A stretch of DNA of 64,000 bases, from assembly GCA_026075535.2 (NCBI GenBank), contig AP026547.1:6386001-6450000 (forward strand). The letters run 5' to 3'. How positions within the stretch are numbered: position 1 is the first letter of the stretch; each line of letters opens with the position of its first letter. Under the pieces are notes generated by a model. The model saw only the letters and a list, made by a program, of their open reading frames with translations, did no database searches and was not told the origin of the DNA. The stretch is from Tricholoma matsutake (taxonomy: Eukaryota; Basidiomycota; Agaricomycetes; Agaricales; Tricholomataceae). Shown piece after piece: positions 53,537-64,000 of this stretch. The position numbers and the translations under genes were made by a program.

Positions 53537-55975
53537 TCATATTTGCACGTACAGTTTCAGGTTTGACTCTATCTTGAAAACGGCCCCCACAATGGTGGGC
53601 ACCTCTTCCAGCTCTGTAAGTCTGGATAGTGCATCTGCCACGGTGTTGTCTTCACCTTTGATGTAGGTGATCATGTACTCATTTTGTGGCAGATACTCCA
53701 TCCACCTCACCTGTTGCAGAGACAAGTCTCGCTGTCCATCAAAGTTTTGGATAGTCTTGTGATCAGTGTAGATGTGGATATGCATTCCTAGTAAGTCGAC
53801 TCTCCATTTTGTCAAGGCTCGCATTATGCTAAGCATCTCCTGTTCATGCACTGGATAGTGTAGTTCCACTCCTTTCAGCTGTCTACTTTTGAAGGCTACT
53901 GGTCTTGCTGATTCCCAAGTCTTTCCAAAGGACAGTACCATGCCTCTGTGTCGCTTGCTTACATCACACATTACAAAAATTTGATTTTCTCCAGGATTCT
54001 GGTACTCAATTGTTGTCAGGCAATCTTGACTAAGGACAAGCCCTTTAATCACTTCAAAGGCATGCTGGTGTTCTGTAGTCCAAGCTGGGAATGAGCTGTT
54101 GCATTCCTTTTTCATAAGAGGTGTAAGTATCGCCATGTGTTCCGCAAGCATGGGTAGGACTGCACTGATGCATCCCACTAGTCCCAGGAACTGCCTGACT
54201 TGTTTTGCCAATGTAGGTGCCTGCCACTTTGAGATGTGTTCCACCTTGGAACCGTCTGCTTCTATTCCTTTGCCTGAGATGTGATGTCCCAGGAAATATA
54301 TTTCTGTCACAAACAAGGATGATTTCTTGTCAAGCAATAAAGGTGCACTGTTCATAAGGCTTCCAAGACTGATGCTATGTCTTGTGTTCTGCTAGTGATG
54401 ATGACCAGATGATGATGTCACCCAGGTATACATGGCAGATTCTTCCTATGAGATCTGACAGTGCTAGCATTACATGTCACTGATGGGTGGCCAGGGAGTT
54501 CCATAGTCCCATTGGCATCACTACCCATTCCCATAGGCTGAAAGGCATCAATGTCGCCATGTATTTCACATGTTCAGGGTGGACTAGTTTCTAGAAGAAG
54601 GAATTTGTCATGTCAATTTCCCCCCAAATCTTCCCTTTTGCACAGTCTGCAAGGATGTTGTCAATGTGTGGCAGTGGGTAGTTATCCGGTATTGTTACTT
54701 TGTTCAGTTTTCTGTAGTCATTGACCCATCTCAGCAGCATGGTGCTATCCCCATTAGGAATGATGAATGGTGATGCATAGGGTGAAGACAATGGGTGTAT
54801 CTGTCCCACCCTGGAGTGTTGTTGTTCAATCAAGGTCTTCCACCCTTCCCAGTATTTCCTTGGGCAGGAATATGTGTGTCCTACTGAGATTGGTGCCCCA
54901 GGCTTCACTTCAATGTGATGATACACATCTGTGGGTAGTTCACTTGCATGTGGAATGTCTGTCAGGAAGTGATCAGTATAACATTCCTTGTACAGTGAGT
55001 CAAGTTTTTCAAGTATTTTCTTGGCTGACAACTCTTCAATTCATTTCCTTACAGCTGCAATTATGCAGGGTGGGGATGTGGAATGCACTTCAAGGTCAAA
55101 ACATTCTGGGTTCTCCTCAAATATACAATGAAGTTCTTGTAGGACAGGCTTCAGTATGTAACTGCCTGGCTTTAATTTCTTTCACATCTGCCTTATGATG
55201 TTTGTGTGGTGAACAATGTGGTCAAGGTGGTGTTGTGCACAGTGGGTTTAATAAATCATAGTGGTCCTCCTTTTCAATCACCCTTCTTAGCTCTGCATTG
55301 ACCACAATTTTGTTTTTTGTCAAGAAATCCAGTCCTAGGATGATATCTGTCTGAAGGTTTGGGCAAATGACTGCATTGACAACTTTTGCTTTTCATACTG
55401 CATCTGGGGACTGGAGGTGTAATTTACAATACTCTGTAAAACTATAGTCTGAGGTTCTCTTTCCATCTACGAAGGCATCTGATACTGAAAAAGGTTTGAA
55501 TAATTTGTGGTGAATAAGTCCCAACACCTCTATGAGTTCAGAGGAAATCAGCACTGGGGGGGAACCATGGTCGATTAGTGCTCAAATTGGGGTGGGTGCA
55601 CAAGTCAAAGGAGCATCGATGCAGCAGTTCCACCACATGTGTGATGGAAATGAAAGGTTTAGCACATACTCATCTGCTTCATCTCCAGTCATCTTGAAGT
55701 CATCACTGTCATCCTCACCCTCAAAAATGGCAGTCACAAAGGAAGGCCCTTCAAAGGTGACCTTCGCATCCAGCGCTGCCTCAACCATTACGTTCTTGCA
55801 TGCTTCAGGGGTGGGCCTTCCATTTGTGCTGAGGGGGCATTCAGGTGCATAATGTCCTGCATAGAAAAGTCTGCAGTGAAAACACCCATGGTGTGCCTTC
55901 AGGAGGTCATGTTCCACTTGCGTGAGCTTCAGGGTCAAGGGTTGTGGGGTGTTGGTCATGTTTGTAAGAACTGCA
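53537..55975 (-). pseudogene. Gypsy-E pol remnant (zinc finger-PR-RT-RNase H)
   Basis: From 55959: finger CFHCRLFYAGHYAPEC; then protease with DHG (near 55570) after a TGA at a likely Arg. Reverse transcriptase at 54355-55031 (WVNDYRKLN, LPHIDNIL) has YLGD where YLDD is expected. RNase H at 53537-54355 (VMCDVS, PVHEQEML, DNTVADAL). The frame ends at 53537 with no integrase. Confidence 0.85.
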
Positions 55976-55985
55976 GGTGCATTGG

Positions 55986-56425
55986 TGTAAGGGGACTAGG
56001 GGATGCCCCATGTGTTTGTCCAATTTTTTATGTTTGTCCTATATTTTTCCTCACTTCATTTCCTCCTATTCTTCATTTTCTATGATTTTTCCTTATTTTA
56101 TTACTAATTTTCCCTTCTATCACATTTGTGCATGTTGACAGTTTTATATTTAGAGGCAGAGCACCCCTTCCAACATCTACCCCTTGGTATGATGTCATTT
56201 GGCAGCCTTGATCTGCCTATCTCTGCCTTTTCTATTTTTAGATTATTATTTGATTTTTGCAGTCTTCACATATACTGGGCATTGGCAAAGGGGTCCTCAG
56301 AGTTTTCTCTTTGGATTTCCCTTTGCTAGGTGTGCCTCCACTCCCTGTAATATGTACCATAATTTTAACTTCAGATTTTCCTTTGCTAGTCCACTAATTA
56401 AGTGGCCTCTAAGGTTGCCCTTATA
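55986..56425 (+). repeat. Solo LTR of the Gypsy-F family
   Basis: 440 bp running TGTAAGGGGACTAGGGG to GTTGCCCTTATA, collinear with the Gypsy-F LTR 59688-60113. The flanks ATTGG and GGTGG match at three of five positions. It lies between the two halves of the Gypsy-E gag. Confidence 0.9.
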
Positions 56426-57122
56426 GGTGGAACCTGTTCTTCTGCATTTGCCTCGCGTACCCCTTCTGTCCAAGTTAAGAAGGCTTGCAAGCTTTGCATC
56501 ATGATCTGTGTTGTTACCAGGCCCTCCTTCCAGTTTGCAGAGAGGAACTTATTCTTAAATTCAGTGAAAAACTTGACAAAGGTGAGTTCTACAAGGTGGT
56601 CATGGTGAGTGGTAATCCATGCCTGAACTGCCGATGATTTGAAGTTGTAAATGATGCTTAAGACACGCTCATCTTCAGGTAGTTTCTTGTTCTGGAAGAA
56701 ACACCGACAAGTGTTCTCAAAAATTTGTATCACTGGGATTGTGATATGGCTGGCTGATAACACAGGAGCATGGCTTCCTTTTTCACCTATAACAGTCATG
56801 GGGGCATATTGAATGTTGTCCTCTATTCAAAAAAATGTGGGGCATTGTCTGATTCAGAGGAGTTGGAGTTGGAGTTGGATTGTGCTGGAGAAGGTACTGG
56901 AGCCAGAGGTGGTGGTAATGGGGCTGGTGCTAGAGCTGGGTCTGGGATGGGGGCAAGGTGGAAGATTGGCTCTGGTGAGCTAGGAGGCATGGTGAGTGGG
57001 CTAGAGTTTACACGGGCCAGTGCAACATGTGACCTGCTGTGCATGTTGACAGGGACACGAGTGGATGTGATACAAGACAGGGTGTTTTGATGAGGGGTGT
57101 GAAGAACCAGAGTGGGTGTCAT
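56426..57122 (-). pseudogene. Gypsy-E gag N-terminal part
   Basis: Starts near 57122 with a Pro/Ala-rich leader and an acidic Ser/Asn stretch. After a frameshift, the capsid-like part (VFENTCRCFF, AWITTHHDHL, FKNKFL) is at 56426-56799. It is clearly homologous to the Gypsy-A capsid (23215-23646). Confidence 0.8.
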
Positions 57123-57394
57123 TTTATCTGCTGGACTTATATACTATCAAGGTCACTGTATGCACGGGGACATGGTGATGCAGTTTTGCTCGCTCTGACA
57201 TAGTTTTCAGTGTGTACATGGGTTTCTAGCTTGGCATGGCATGACAAGAGGCAGGGAAGAAGTCATGGGATCAAGTGGGGTCTAACATGGGAGATAATGC
57301 CAGCTTGTCAGGAACAGATGGAGATAACAGGGAATAACTATAATGGGTAACATTGGTATCGCTCATTTGAATCACTTTTGACACACAAAAAAAG

Positions 57395-57603
57395 TGGAAG
57401 GGAGTATTTACTTCATCCTTTCAGCGTAACCATCACAATCACCTGTTCTAGCACCCATGTGTCACATGCACAGTCCATTATGTATGAGAACCATTTGTAA
57501 TAGTAGACTACCTTTCCTTGAATAAATACCACATTCCTCACAGTTCGGTCTCTGAGTGTTGGGAGTAGCATGTCAATGCTGTAAGAGACTAGGTTCTCTT
57601 ACA
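57395..57603 (-). repeat. Gypsy-E 5' LTR
   Basis: 209 bp, TGGAAGGGAGTATTT to GGTTCTCTTACA. It shares both ends with the 210-bp Gypsy-A LTR while the middle differs. The second LTR is absent, so boundaries rest on the resemblance. Confidence 0.75.
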
Positions 57604-57626
57604 GCAGAGGAAAGTTATGTGGTTGG

Positions 57627-58200
57627 TAACAACATTTACAGGTGCACTGATGAGGGGTCAGCATAGTTTACAGAAAGGACAGAAAAGGTTTGTTGGGTTG
57701 TCATTGCTGGGAATTCAGGTGACTGAAAGGCATAGAAACAGCTCTTTACCCATTCTGTCTCCCAACCATATGTTGCCTGGAAGTGGTCAGCATGCTGGGC
57801 CAGGAGGAGAAGCAATGCGAGGGAAATAGAAATGAGTAAGCTGTCATCCATGGCCTTGACCATAGTAACAGGCTGTTGTACCCCATGTGTGGTGTGTTCT
57901 TGCAGGCTTGCTGTGAGCATAAGACCAGTTGTCCAGGCATGTGAGATGCAATGTCAGAGAGCCAATGGTTACACATGCTTGTGGTGAGAGTACATTTGAG
58001 AGGAGAGAGCAACCCCCCTTGTTTGGTAACACCATTAGCTGTGAATGTGTTAGTGAATCCATAGGCAGTCTTAACACGGTAAGGAGCATCAGCTTGAGAG
58101 GAGCAATCCAGGTTCTGCTATCGACAATAGAAGACCATAGGTATTGAGGGTGTTGTGCCATTGGGCCCATTTCTGTATTTGGGCGACTGTGGAGAGGATA
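57627..58200 (-). pseudogene. LINE reverse transcriptase fragment
   Basis: Minus strand, from about 58090: VKTAYGFTNTF, then GVTKQGGLLSPL. The latter is the G-x-x-Q-G-x-x-L-S-P motif of non-LTR reverse transcriptases. After a frameshift near 57860 the catalytic motif reads AMDD (KAMDDSLLI, near 57845), followed by QHADHFQATYGWETEW. That order is typical of fungal non-LTR elements. Both ends are truncated. The opposite strand has only shadow frames. Confidence 0.65.
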
Positions 58201-58743
58201 TCACGATCTTGGACTTCTAACTTAACAATCTGGAATTACTTGTAATTTTTCCAAGGGAAAACTTTCATCGTAAAGGCAGGTTCCAAGGGTAAGGAGCTTT
58301 TTGTAGGCCTCCTGCACCACAAGTCCTCGATCACACGACTGGCTCCGCTATCCACATCAAACATCTGGCCTCCTTTTGCATGGTCCATGTTTTTTGGCGC
58401 TAGGGGCTAGCAGATGCTGAGACATGGACAGTTTAAATGCAACTAGGAAGCCCCTGTGTTGCTTTCATCCTGCCCCCATCTCATTGACAAGCAACACAGT
58501 TGATTATCTAAGGCCGGCTTAGAGATATCATCTAACAGATTCAGTCTCTCACATTTCAGTAGTTGATTATCTAAGGCCGGCTTAGAGATATCATCTACTC
58601 ACATTGTAAGAGCTCCCATTATCTCTAGAACTATCTTTTCAACTAGGTTTTCACTTTACAGGATTCACTGGTAATTTGATAGCTGTTGTAGCTGTTGCTA
58701 CCCCACCCAGTTGAATCCTAACAGTGAGCAGTGTCTCTACCAT
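58201..58743 (+). repeat. Dispersed repeat, inverted relative of 9235-9860
   Basis: Matches the reverse complement of 9235-9600 in patches. It contains a perfect 37-bp direct repeat (58498-58534 and 58561-58597, starting AGTTGATTATCTAAGGCCGG) 63 bp apart, which is not seen in the other copy. The class is unknown. Confidence 0.5.
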
Positions 58744-59687
58744 TGATAGGTCATCTCCTTGGCTCAAGGACCGATTCACCACTTTAGCATCATTCTAATC
58801 ACATCGGCTAACTCCTATGACATCCCAGATGCAGGGCAACCCAGTCTATCGATTGCGATATCATATTGACCACGTCGAAACATCACCAGTGACATCGATC
58901 ATATCAAGAGCCCACATCGCACAACCTTAGGACTACCCCGAAAGTCCCTAAGATCCCCCTACACAACCATTGAACATCCCCGACCAACTTTGAACAAGCT
59001 GCAACCGCGATCGAGCATTGTCGACCATCATTGACCATCGTCAAGTGTCATCGATCGATATCGAGAAACTATGAGTGACATCAGGCGCCACCTTTGTTAT
59101 CTAAATGGTGGAAAACCATGCACTAGGACATATTCCAACTCGTGCTCAAACCTGCTGATCATAGGTCAGCCTTGTTCCAAGTCCCTATCACGCACAGAAC
59201 CCACTGGACACATTATTGCGAGACTTAGTGCAGTTTATACACAAAGGACAGTCTCTTTTAGTTCTTTCCCTTTATTACTCTTTCATCATATGATATATAT
59301 ATCTTTCTTGTTCGGATTCCAGTCTCCTTTATGGCCTTGTGCCTTAACTCATATCTTTTGCCTCATGTTCTACACATGTTTCTCATTCCATTTTAGGAAG
59401 TTTCTTTAAAAACATATAAAACTCTGTAGTATCTACTTGGAAATGACAAGAAACCGTCTTCACATATCGTCTTGTATACAGTTCTAAGCATCCGATCAAC
59501 TTTCTAAAACAATCTAAGTCTCTGTGGGTTTTCTCGATCGACGAGAAACCTCTGCAACCATTGCATCCTCGATCCTCTCTCAATCATCTCGTCATTAGTT
59601 CTAGCAACCCTTCCAACACTTCATAGCGGTTTGCCGCACCCTTCGTATACCATCGACCGATCCAAAGGTCCCCAGAATTCACATATC
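58744..59687 (+). repeat. Partial LTR related to Gypsy-C LTR
   Basis: Starts TGATAGGTC like the Gypsy-C LTR. It has the same kind of TTTGAAC and GACCATC units, then the late AT-rich part with GCCTCATGTTCT and TAGTATCTAC. It is cut at 59687 by the Gypsy-F insertion; the rest should lie beyond the window. Confidence 0.55.
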
Positions 59688-60113
59688 TGTAAGGGGACTA
59701 GGGGGGTGCCCTGTGTGTTTTTCCTATTTTTTATGTTCGTTCCATATTTTTCCCCACCTCATTTCCTTCTATTCTTCATTTTCTATGATTTTTCCGGATT
59801 TTATTACTAATTTTCCCTTGCTATCATGTTTGTATATGTTGACACTTTTATATTTAGAGGCGGAGTACCCCTTCCGACACATACCCCTTGGTATGATGTC
59901 ATTCGGCAGCCTTGATCCACCTATCTCCGCCTTTTTCTATTTTTAGGTTATATTTGATTTTTGTCGTCTTCACATATACTGGGCATCAGCAAGGGGATCC
60001 TTAGAGTTTTCTCTTCGGATTTCCCTTTGCTAGGTGCGCCCCCAATCCCTGTATTATGTAGCATAATTTTAACTTTGGATTTCCCTTTGCTAGAGGCTTA
60101 GGTTGCCCTTATA
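59688..60113 (+). repeat. Gypsy-F 5' LTR
   Basis: 426 bp, collinear with the 440-bp solo LTR 55986-56425. It keeps more CpG than the solo copy, so the solo copy is older. Confidence 0.88.
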
Positions 60114-60279
60114 GTAGAAAACTCTCCCCTAAGGCCCGAAAATCGCGAACGCGCTGCCCAAAATAGGCAGGTACGGACTGGACGACACTTCCCAAAGCTC
60201 CACAGAGTCCCTACACACCGTTCCAGATACTCTCACCTTTATCGCGCTGCCATTTTCGCCAAACGCGCTCCCTAGCGAC

Positions 60280-61398
60280 ATGGACGCATCAGAATGCTTC
60301 GACGCGCTTGAAAGCGACGTTTCCGGAATGTGCGCGCAAATCGACTCGCTTAAATCTACGATTGAAAACTTCGTTAGGACCCTCCAGGCTAACCCTACGA
60401 CTAATAGTTCCTCCTTCACGACTCCAAGCGCACCCAACAACGACGTTTTGCCAAACGCATCCACTAAGGAACGTGCCCAGATCAAACCGTCCCCCCCCGC
60501 CGAATTTAATGGTGCACGTGCGCAGGGACGTGCATTCCTTAATTCCTGTGAGTTATACATTAGTCTCCAGTCGCATCAATTCGTCGATGAGGCTGCAAAA
60601 ATTTATTGGGCCTTCACATACATGAAATCTGAACGCGCCTATCTCTATGTGGACCGTATCCTACGTCAAACTAAAGAACTCAGTTCTCTACCTTTCTCCA
60701 CTTGGGGTGACTTTCGAGCTGAGTTCGTACACCACTTCTGCCCCCTCAATGAATGCCACCGAGCAGTGACACGACTTGAGTCATCCACTTACCACCAGGG
60801 ACGTCGATCCATGGATGACTATATCGATGAGTTCAAGGATTTGGTGGACATGGCAGGGTATGGGAGTGGGTTACCAGTGGTGGTGAAGTTCCGATGGGGG
60901 CTCAACCGAGAAATTCAGGACCAGATTGCACAGATGTTGGAAGGGCGCCCAGCGGACGATGATATCCTTGCTTGGTATGAAGCTGCTTCACTCTGTGATG
61001 AGAACCAACTCACAAATGCGGCGTTTAATGCTGCATTCCGTGCTCCAACTACCACTCATACACCCTACACCTTCAATAGAAGCCTCCCCCGCCCTAACCC
61101 CATTCCTGCTCGTCAAACTCCCACACCAGCCATCAATATCCCAGTACCAATGGATGTTGATGCAGCCCGCAGCCGTGCACGTAAGTTGGATCTCTGCTAC
61201 CATTGTGGGGAACCTGGACACAGGGCTGGAGCGTGTCCCCATCGTCAGGATATCCGCATGCTCACCCCCGAGGGACGAGACGAACTCCTGCAAGATTTGT
61301 TGGCACTTGTAGATGTTGAGGAAGCGAAGGATCAAGTTGCAGAGGAGGTTAAGCTGGAAGTTGTAGAGGAGCAGGATTTTCCTATTCGCAGCGAGTGA
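60280..61398 (+). CDS. Gypsy-F Gag
   Basis: Open 372-codon frame from the ATG at 60280. It has an N-terminal helix, a capsid-like domain (PSPPAEFNG near residue 70, then YMKSERAYLY, WGDFRAEFVHHF and DYIDEFKDL) and a CCHC knuckle (CYHCGEPGHRAGAC) near residues 306-319. An acidic, helical C-terminus follows. The stop is at 61396-61398, inside the start of the pol frame, which is -1 to gag. The long open frame and high CpG content fit a young element. Confidence 0.92.
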   Translation: MDASECFDALESDVSGMCAQIDSLKSTIENFVRTLQANPTTNSSSFTTPSAPNNDVLPNASTKERAQIKPSPPAEFNGARAQGRAFLNSCELYISLQSHQFVDEAAKIYWAFTYMKSERAYLYVDRILRQTKELSSLPFSTWGDFRAEFVHHFCPLNECHRAVTRLESSTYHQGRRSMDDYIDEFKDLVDMAGYGSGLPVVVKFRWGLNREIQDQIAQMLEGRPADDDILAWYEAASLCDENQLTNAAFNAAFRAPTTTHTPYTFNRSLPRPNPIPARQTPTPAINIPVPMDVDAARSRARKLDLCYHCGEPGHRAGACPHRQDIRMLTPEGRDELLQDLLALVDVEEAKDQVAEEVKLEVVEEQDFPIRSE

Positions 61399-64000
61399 AT
61401 CGTATGCCCTCACTGCCTGTCCATAACCGCTTTGAAGTCTTGTCAGTTGAATCCCTGGAGAATGAATCCATTTCTGTGACTGCTCCCCTCTCTGACCCTT
61501 CGAAGTTGGCTAAAGACGTACCTGCTCTCCCCATCTCTCCTTCTACTCCACGTCCCAAAATTAAATCATGGGAGCGTAAACTACCACGCAAGTATATTGT
61601 GGCATCCACTCCCTCTGCACATTCCTTAAACCTAGCCATCGAACTGCAGACGACCGACACTGGACAGATACTCGGTGTCTCTGCGCTCCTGGACTCTGGT
61701 GCGACTGGTCTCTTCATCGATTCCCATCTGGTACAACAACATCGTCTAAATACTCGCTCACTCTCACGTCCGATACCTGTATATAACGTGGATGGATCCC
61801 CAAATGAAGCTGGTGCCATCTGAGAGGTTGCAGACCTGGTTCTCCATTACAAAGATCATAGTGAGCGTGCCCTTTTTGCTGTCACTCAATTAGGAAAGCA
61901 AAAGGCGATTTTGGGATATCCATGGCTTTGAGACCATAACCCAGAGGTCGACTGGCGCACCGGGGAGGTTACCATGAGCCGATGTCCATCCCGCTGTCGG
62001 ACGTGTTTCACAGAAGCCAGGCAAGAACGTCGTGGACAGAAGGCGGCAATATGACGAACTCAGAAGTGTCATGCTGGACCCCTGCCTATACCTGAAGTGG
62101 AATTGGAAGGGGTTCCTGATCTAATGCCGGACTCGGATGATGATGATGAGGACCCAGAGGAAGTGGAGGAGGGTGATCGGATCTTCTACACTGCGATTCG
62201 CTCATCACATGAGGTGTGTGCCACATTGAACATATCCCAACGCCTCGCCGAGGCCTTCCACAAAAACAACGCTGCTAAATCCTCTACTAACTCCTTACTC
62301 CCTCATCTCCATGAGTTTGAAGACGTGTTCTCCAAGGAGTCATTCGACTCTCTTCCTGCGCGTAAGCCATGGGATCACGCAATCAAACTCACCCCCGGCG
62401 CAACCCCTTCATCCTGCAAGGTCTATCCTCTCTCTCCGGAGGAACAACGGCAGCTTGACCAGTTCATCGACGAGCACCTGGCCTCTGGACGTATTCGACC
62501 ATCAAAGTCACCCATGGCCTCTCCCTTTTTCTTTGTCAAGAAGAAGGATGGCTCACTTCAACCGGTTCAAGACTACAGAAGACTCAACAACATCACGGTC
62601 AAAAGTCGCTACCCACTACCCCTCATCTCTGAACTCGTAAACCAGCTCCATGGAGCCCGATACTTCACCAAGCTCGATGTCCGTTGGGGCTATAATAATG
62701 TGAGGATAAAGGAGGGAGATGAGTGGAAGGCAGCCTTTTGTACCAACCGTGGTCTTTTTGAACCGCTTGTCATGTTCTTTGGCCTTACTAATAGCCCTGC
62801 CACCTTTCAGACCATGATGAACGACATCTTCCATGACCTCATCCTCGAAGGCGTTGTCTGCATCTATCTTGACGACATCCTCATCTTCACTCGCACGGTT
62901 GAAGAGCACCGTCGCATCACGCGCCTCGTCCTAGAGCGACTTCAACAGTACAAACTCTACCTTCGTCAGGACAAATGCGAGTTCGAAAGGACCAAGATCG
63001 AGTACCTCGGCCTGATTATCTCGGAGGGTCAAGTGGAGATGGATCCTATCAAGGTAAACGGGGTCACAGCTTGGCCGATGCCCACGAACAAGAAGGAGGT
63101 GCAGTCTTTCCTGGGCTTCATCAATTTTTATCGGCGTTTTATCAAGGATTTCTCACATCATGCACGACCGCTGTTCGACTTGACAGGAAAGGAGGCATGG
63201 AGGTGGGATAATGCACAACAGGAGGCATTCGAAAAGCTTAAGGAGATGGTCACTTCCGCTCCGATCCTTACCTTTGCTGACGATTCGCGTCCTTTTCGTG
63301 TAGAAGCCAACAGTTCTGACTTTGCGACGGGCGCTGTGTTGTCTCAGCAGTCTCCAGAGGACCAGAAGTGGCATCCTGTTGCGTTCTACTCCAAAAGCCT
63401 TAGTGCTGTAGAGAGAAACTACGAGATCCATGACAAGGAGATGTTGGCGATAATGCGTGCACTTGAGGAGTGGCGACACTTCCTCGAGGGTGCCCAACAC
63501 AAGGTGGAAATTTGGATGGATCACAAGAACCTCGAGTACTTCATGACGGCCAAGAAATTGAACCATCGTCAAGCTTGTTGGTCCCTGTATCTATCTAGAT
63601 TCAACTTCTCCTTGCACCACCGTCCGGGTCGCAGCATGGGGAAGACAGATGCCCTATCCCGATGTGCAGACCATGGGGATGGCAGCGGTGACAACCAAAA
63701 CATTGTGCTGTTGCAGCCAGACCTGTTCACCATTCGGGCACTGGAAGGCATCGTACCCCAGGGCGAGGAGCGGGACATTCTACGTGACATTCGTCGCACA
63801 AACCGTAGCGGTTTACATGAGGATGTTGTCGCCCGAGCTGTTAAAGAACTGAGGAAGGGATCGACCCTTTCCTTACGTGCAGCAGAGTGGGCTGAAAAGG
63901 AGGACTTGTTGTATTTCAGGGATCGCATCTATGTTCCCAATGACCCAGACCTTCGCCGGCGCATCATATCCCAACACCATGACTCACAGATTGCTGGCCA
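61395..64000 (+). pseudogene. Gypsy-F pol (PR-RT-RH-IN start), partial
   Basis: The protease has DSG (LLDSGATGLFID, near 61690). TGA codons at 61821, 61929 and 62052 all lie at plausible Arg positions. Downstream the frame is open to the window edge. The reverse transcriptase keeps YLDD (62865-62876). RNase H has EANSSDF where E-x-D-x-S-D is expected, so the first Asp is Asn through a C|GA to C|AA change. The rest of RNase H (HDKEMLAI, DALSR) is intact, and the integrase zinc finger begins near 63970. Three nonsense codons make this copy inactive unless read through. Confidence 0.88.

Larger units (their letters stand above)
53537..57603 (-). mobile_element. Gypsy-E: 3'-truncated gypsy element
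   Basis: The 5' LTR (57395-57603), gag and the upstream half of pol are present on the minus strand. Integrase, chromodomain and 3' LTR are missing beyond 53537. It is a relative of Gypsy-A: shared LTR ends, the same C plus T-run start of the interior, and the same DHG protease. A Gypsy-F solo LTR (55986-56425) is inserted in gag. Confidence 0.85.
59688..64000 (+). mobile_element. Gypsy-F: marY1-like gypsy element, 5' part
   Basis: 5' LTR (426 bp), 166-bp leader, gag and pol up to the integrase zinc finger; the element continues past the window. The LTR ends TGTAAGGG and CCCTTATA are near-palindromic. The left flank is ATATC (59683-59687). The length of the LTR equals what I recall for marY1 of Tricholoma matsutake, which I could not check. 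Confidence 0.85.

Overview
This is a repeat-rich window of a eukaryotic genome with no recognisable host gene. The element types (chromodomain Ty3/gypsy elements, Ty1/copia elements, hAT- and CACTA-like miniature transposons, a LINE fragment) and the short GT-AG introns with a CTAAC branch site point to a filamentous basidiomycete, most likely a mushroom-forming Agaricomycete. The LTR of the right-hand gypsy element is 426 bp. That is the length I remember, unverified, for marY1 of Tricholoma matsutake, so Tricholoma or a relative is a reasonable guess and no more.

Layout. 1-2009: anonymous sequence holding a 672-bp element with TA duplications. 2015-7555: complete but decayed Copia-1. 7561-11006: anonymous sequence with a decayed relative of the modular elements (8.5-9.0 kb) and an unrecognised coding remnant (10.0-10.6 kb). 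11007-24460: Gypsy-A, carrying inside it the complete Gypsy-B (14942-21999) and an inverted solo LTR of the same family (22131-22849). 24511-27659: Copia-2, internally deleted and carrying a hAT-type MITE. 27660-30739: MITEs and foldback elements, one of them CACTA-like. 30740-53032: Gypsy-C, whose pol carries a hAT-type foldback and modular element M1, and whose 3' LTR carries Gypsy-D. Gypsy-D in turn carries modular element M2 and two hAT-type elements. 53537-57603: truncated Gypsy-E with a solo LTR of Gypsy-F. 57627-59687: LINE fragment, dispersed repeat and a partial LTR. 59688-64000: Gypsy-F, the best preserved element, which runs off the window.

The most interesting things seen are: (1) M1 and M2, about 2.2-2.6 kb elements with 8-bp target duplications, tRNA-like sequences near both ends, arrays of hairpins followed by T runs, and tandem units that carry palindromes between spliceosomal donor, branch and acceptor signals. 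(2) A four-exon, three-intron gene antisense to Gypsy-C between pol and the 3' LTR, with a cysteine cluster and coiled coil, and a second charged antisense ORF at the same place in Gypsy-B. (3) A 131-bp inversion inside the Gypsy-A gag gene between two oppositely oriented LTR copies, provable from swapped target duplications. (4) Element decay that is almost wholly CGA to TGA and CpG to CpA, including loss of reverse transcriptase and integrase catalytic residues, as expected of CpG methylation and deamination rather than CpA-directed RIP.

How it fits together: almost everything here is, or was, mobile DNA. The reading frames of older elements, once each insertion and one target duplication are subtracted, give an internal check on the boundaries of the younger ones. 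The elements are named here only for convenience (Copia-1, Gypsy-A, M1 and so on).
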